From positions 428,407 through 492,406 of the forward strand of contig CAXXOZ010000018.1 of assembly GCA_963676435.2 (NCBI GenBank): a DNA stretch of 64,000 bases. Direction: 5' to 3'. The notes below the pieces were generated by a model. That model did not search any database. It was given only the letters and a program-made list of their open reading frames with translations, and had not been told where the DNA came from. Positions 63,016 through 64,000 of this stretch are shown here, piece after piece; position 1 is the first letter of the stretch, and each line of letters starts with the position of its first letter. A program made the position numbers and the translations under genes. Source of the DNA: CAXXOZ01 sp963676435. Lineage in GTDB: Bacteria; Bacillota; Clostridia; Lachnospirales; Lachnospiraceae.

Positions 63016-64000
63016 ATGGCTAAAAATACATTATACAAAGAAACCTCGTTACGTGAGGCAGCATCAGATTGCTTGTTATGCAATGATGCAACATGTAATA
63101 AAGCATGCCCTTACGGACTTGAAATAGATAAAATAATTCGCTCTTATAGATTTGAAAATTTATATGGAGCACTAGATAAAATACCTGAGGATTTACCATG
63201 TAGTAAATGCGAAGAAAAAAATTGCTTAAAAGAATGTGTAAAAGGAAAGATAAATACTCCAGTACTCATAAATGATTTTTTAGAAACATTATCTGATACA
63301 CCTAAAAAAGAAACAGGGAATGCAGATTTAAGTATAGAATTCTGTGGAGTGAAATGTGAAAATCCTTTCTTCCTTTCTTCTTCAGTAGTGGGAAGCAATT
63401 ACGAAATGGTTGCAAAAGCCTTTGAAATGGGATGGGCAGGAGTTGCTTTTAAAACAATTGGAACTTTTGTACCAAATGAGGTTTCGCCAAGATTTGATCA
63501 TTTAAGAAAAGAAGCATTACCTTTTGTGGGATTTAAAAATATTGAACAGATATCTGATCACACTCTTGAAGAAAACATTGGTTTTTTAAAACAATTAAAA
63601 AAAGATTATCCAACAAAAATAATAGTTGCATCCATAATGGGACAAAATGAAGAAGAATGGACATATCTTGCTGAAAAAATGACAGAGGCAGGATCAGATA
63701 TTATAGAGTGTAATTTTTCTTGTCCTCATATGGCAGCAGATGGTCTAGGATCAGACGTTGGACAAAATCCTGATTTGGTATATTCATATACCAAGGCTAC
63801 AAGAAAAGGTACACATTTACCGATTTTGGCAAAAATGACACCAAACATTGGGAATATGGAAATACCTGCAAAAGCAGCTGTAGAAGCAGGAGCTACAGGA
63901 ATTGCAGCTATAAATACAATAAAGAGTATTATGAATATAGATACAGAAAGTTTTGTATCAGGACCTTACGTTTTGGGAAAAGCTAGTATAGGTGGATATT
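63016..64000 (+). CDS. preA: Dihydropyrimidine dehydrogenase, PreA-like, with N-terminal Fe-S region (partial)
   Basis: First 328 codons; the gene runs off the right edge. Reduces uracil or thymine to the dihydro form. N-terminal 75 residues hold Cys groups CLLCNDATCNKACP and CSKCEEKNCLKECV, like the N-terminal Fe-S region of the PreT subunit. From about residue 105 the FMN-barrel begins (LSIEFCGVKCENPFFLSSSV, GWAGVAFKTIGTFVPNE) with catalytic Cys in IIECNFSCPHMAADGLGSDV. So a PreT-type Fe-S front is fused directly to the PreA barrel, without the FAD/NAD part in between. TTGGAGTTGATATT before ATG 63016. Confidence 0.85.
   Translation, partial: MAKNTLYKETSLREAASDCLLCNDATCNKACPYGLEIDKIIRSYRFENLYGALDKIPEDLPCSKCEEKNCLKECVKGKINTPVLINDFLETLSDTPKKETGNADLSIEFCGVKCENPFFLSSSVVGSNYEMVAKAFEMGWAGVAFKTIGTFVPNEVSPRFDHLRKEALPFVGFKNIEQISDHTLEENIGFLKQLKKDYPTKIIVASIMGQNEEEWTYLAEKMTEAGSDIIECNFSCPHMAADGLGSDVGQNPDLVYSYTKATRKGTHLPILAKMTPNIGNMEIPAKAAVEAGATGIAAINTIKSIMNIDTESFVSGPYVLGKASIGGY

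Overview
The window is low-GC DNA with strong AGGAGG-type ribosome binding sites, short spacers and Clostridia-like gene content: phosphate acetyltransferase, oligoendopeptidase F, TRAP and LIV-type transporters, uroporphyrinogen-decarboxylase-like (URO-D) proteins, a molybdopterin enzyme with its Fe-S partner, and a reductive pyrimidine degradation cluster. It is best read as a fermentative anaerobe of the Clostridia/Eubacteriales. No rRNA, CRISPR array or transposase was seen; one tRNA-Gly is present.

Layout. 0-2 kb: end of a glutamate synthase small subunit, signal peptidase I, pta. 2-6 kb: an MFS transporter and a URO-D-family protein, divergent from a PucR-type regulator. 6-10.3 kb: a GNAT protein, then AEC transporter, isochorismatase-like hydrolase and PepF. 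10.3-18.5 kb: a substrate-binding lipoprotein (broken), an OmpR-type two-component system and a LIV-family ABC transporter, with a likely response-regulator operator (two 11-bp direct repeats) on the transporter promoter. 18.5-22.7 kb: tRNA-Gly, a repeat family, a beta-flower protein and a heavily decayed stretch with remnants of a type I restriction specificity subunit and a phospholipase-D-like protein. 22.7-32.3 kb: a PHP-domain ATPase (frameshifted), many small membrane proteins and an ABC-2 type exporter. 32.3-37.8 kb: LysR regulator with a divergent TRAP transporter and a DUF1576 protein. 37.8-41.6 kb: TrkA/TrkH potassium uptake. 41.6-44.5 kb: a second PucR-like regulator divergent from a second URO-D protein. 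44.5-49.7 kb: TIGR00266 protein, GH65 phosphorylase/hydrolase and a fused trehalose-6-phosphate synthase/phosphatase. 49.9-53.9 kb: molybdopterin oxidoreductase, four-cluster ferredoxin subunit and a broken membrane protein. 54-64 kb: a PucR-type regulator, class III aminotransferase, iron-type alcohol dehydrogenase, NMT1/THI5-type ABC transporter, dihydropyrimidinase and a dihydropyrimidine dehydrogenase (PreA-type) running off the right edge.

The 54-64 kb cluster makes sense as pyrimidine uptake, reduction, ring opening and disposal of beta-alanine through malonate semialdehyde to 3-hydroxypropionate. Its substrate-binding protein appears circularly permuted: the normal C-terminal half comes first and the normal N-terminal half second. 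A 10-bp motif (TGTGCAAGTG) sits upstream of the aminotransferase and, on the other strand, inside the promoter of the first PucR gene; a looser version lies between the second PucR gene and its URO-D neighbour.

At least ten otherwise recognisable genes are interrupted by frameshifts, mostly single extra bases in or beside short runs. Whether these are real mutations or sequence errors cannot be decided here; such genes are given over their full reconstructed span as pseudogenes.
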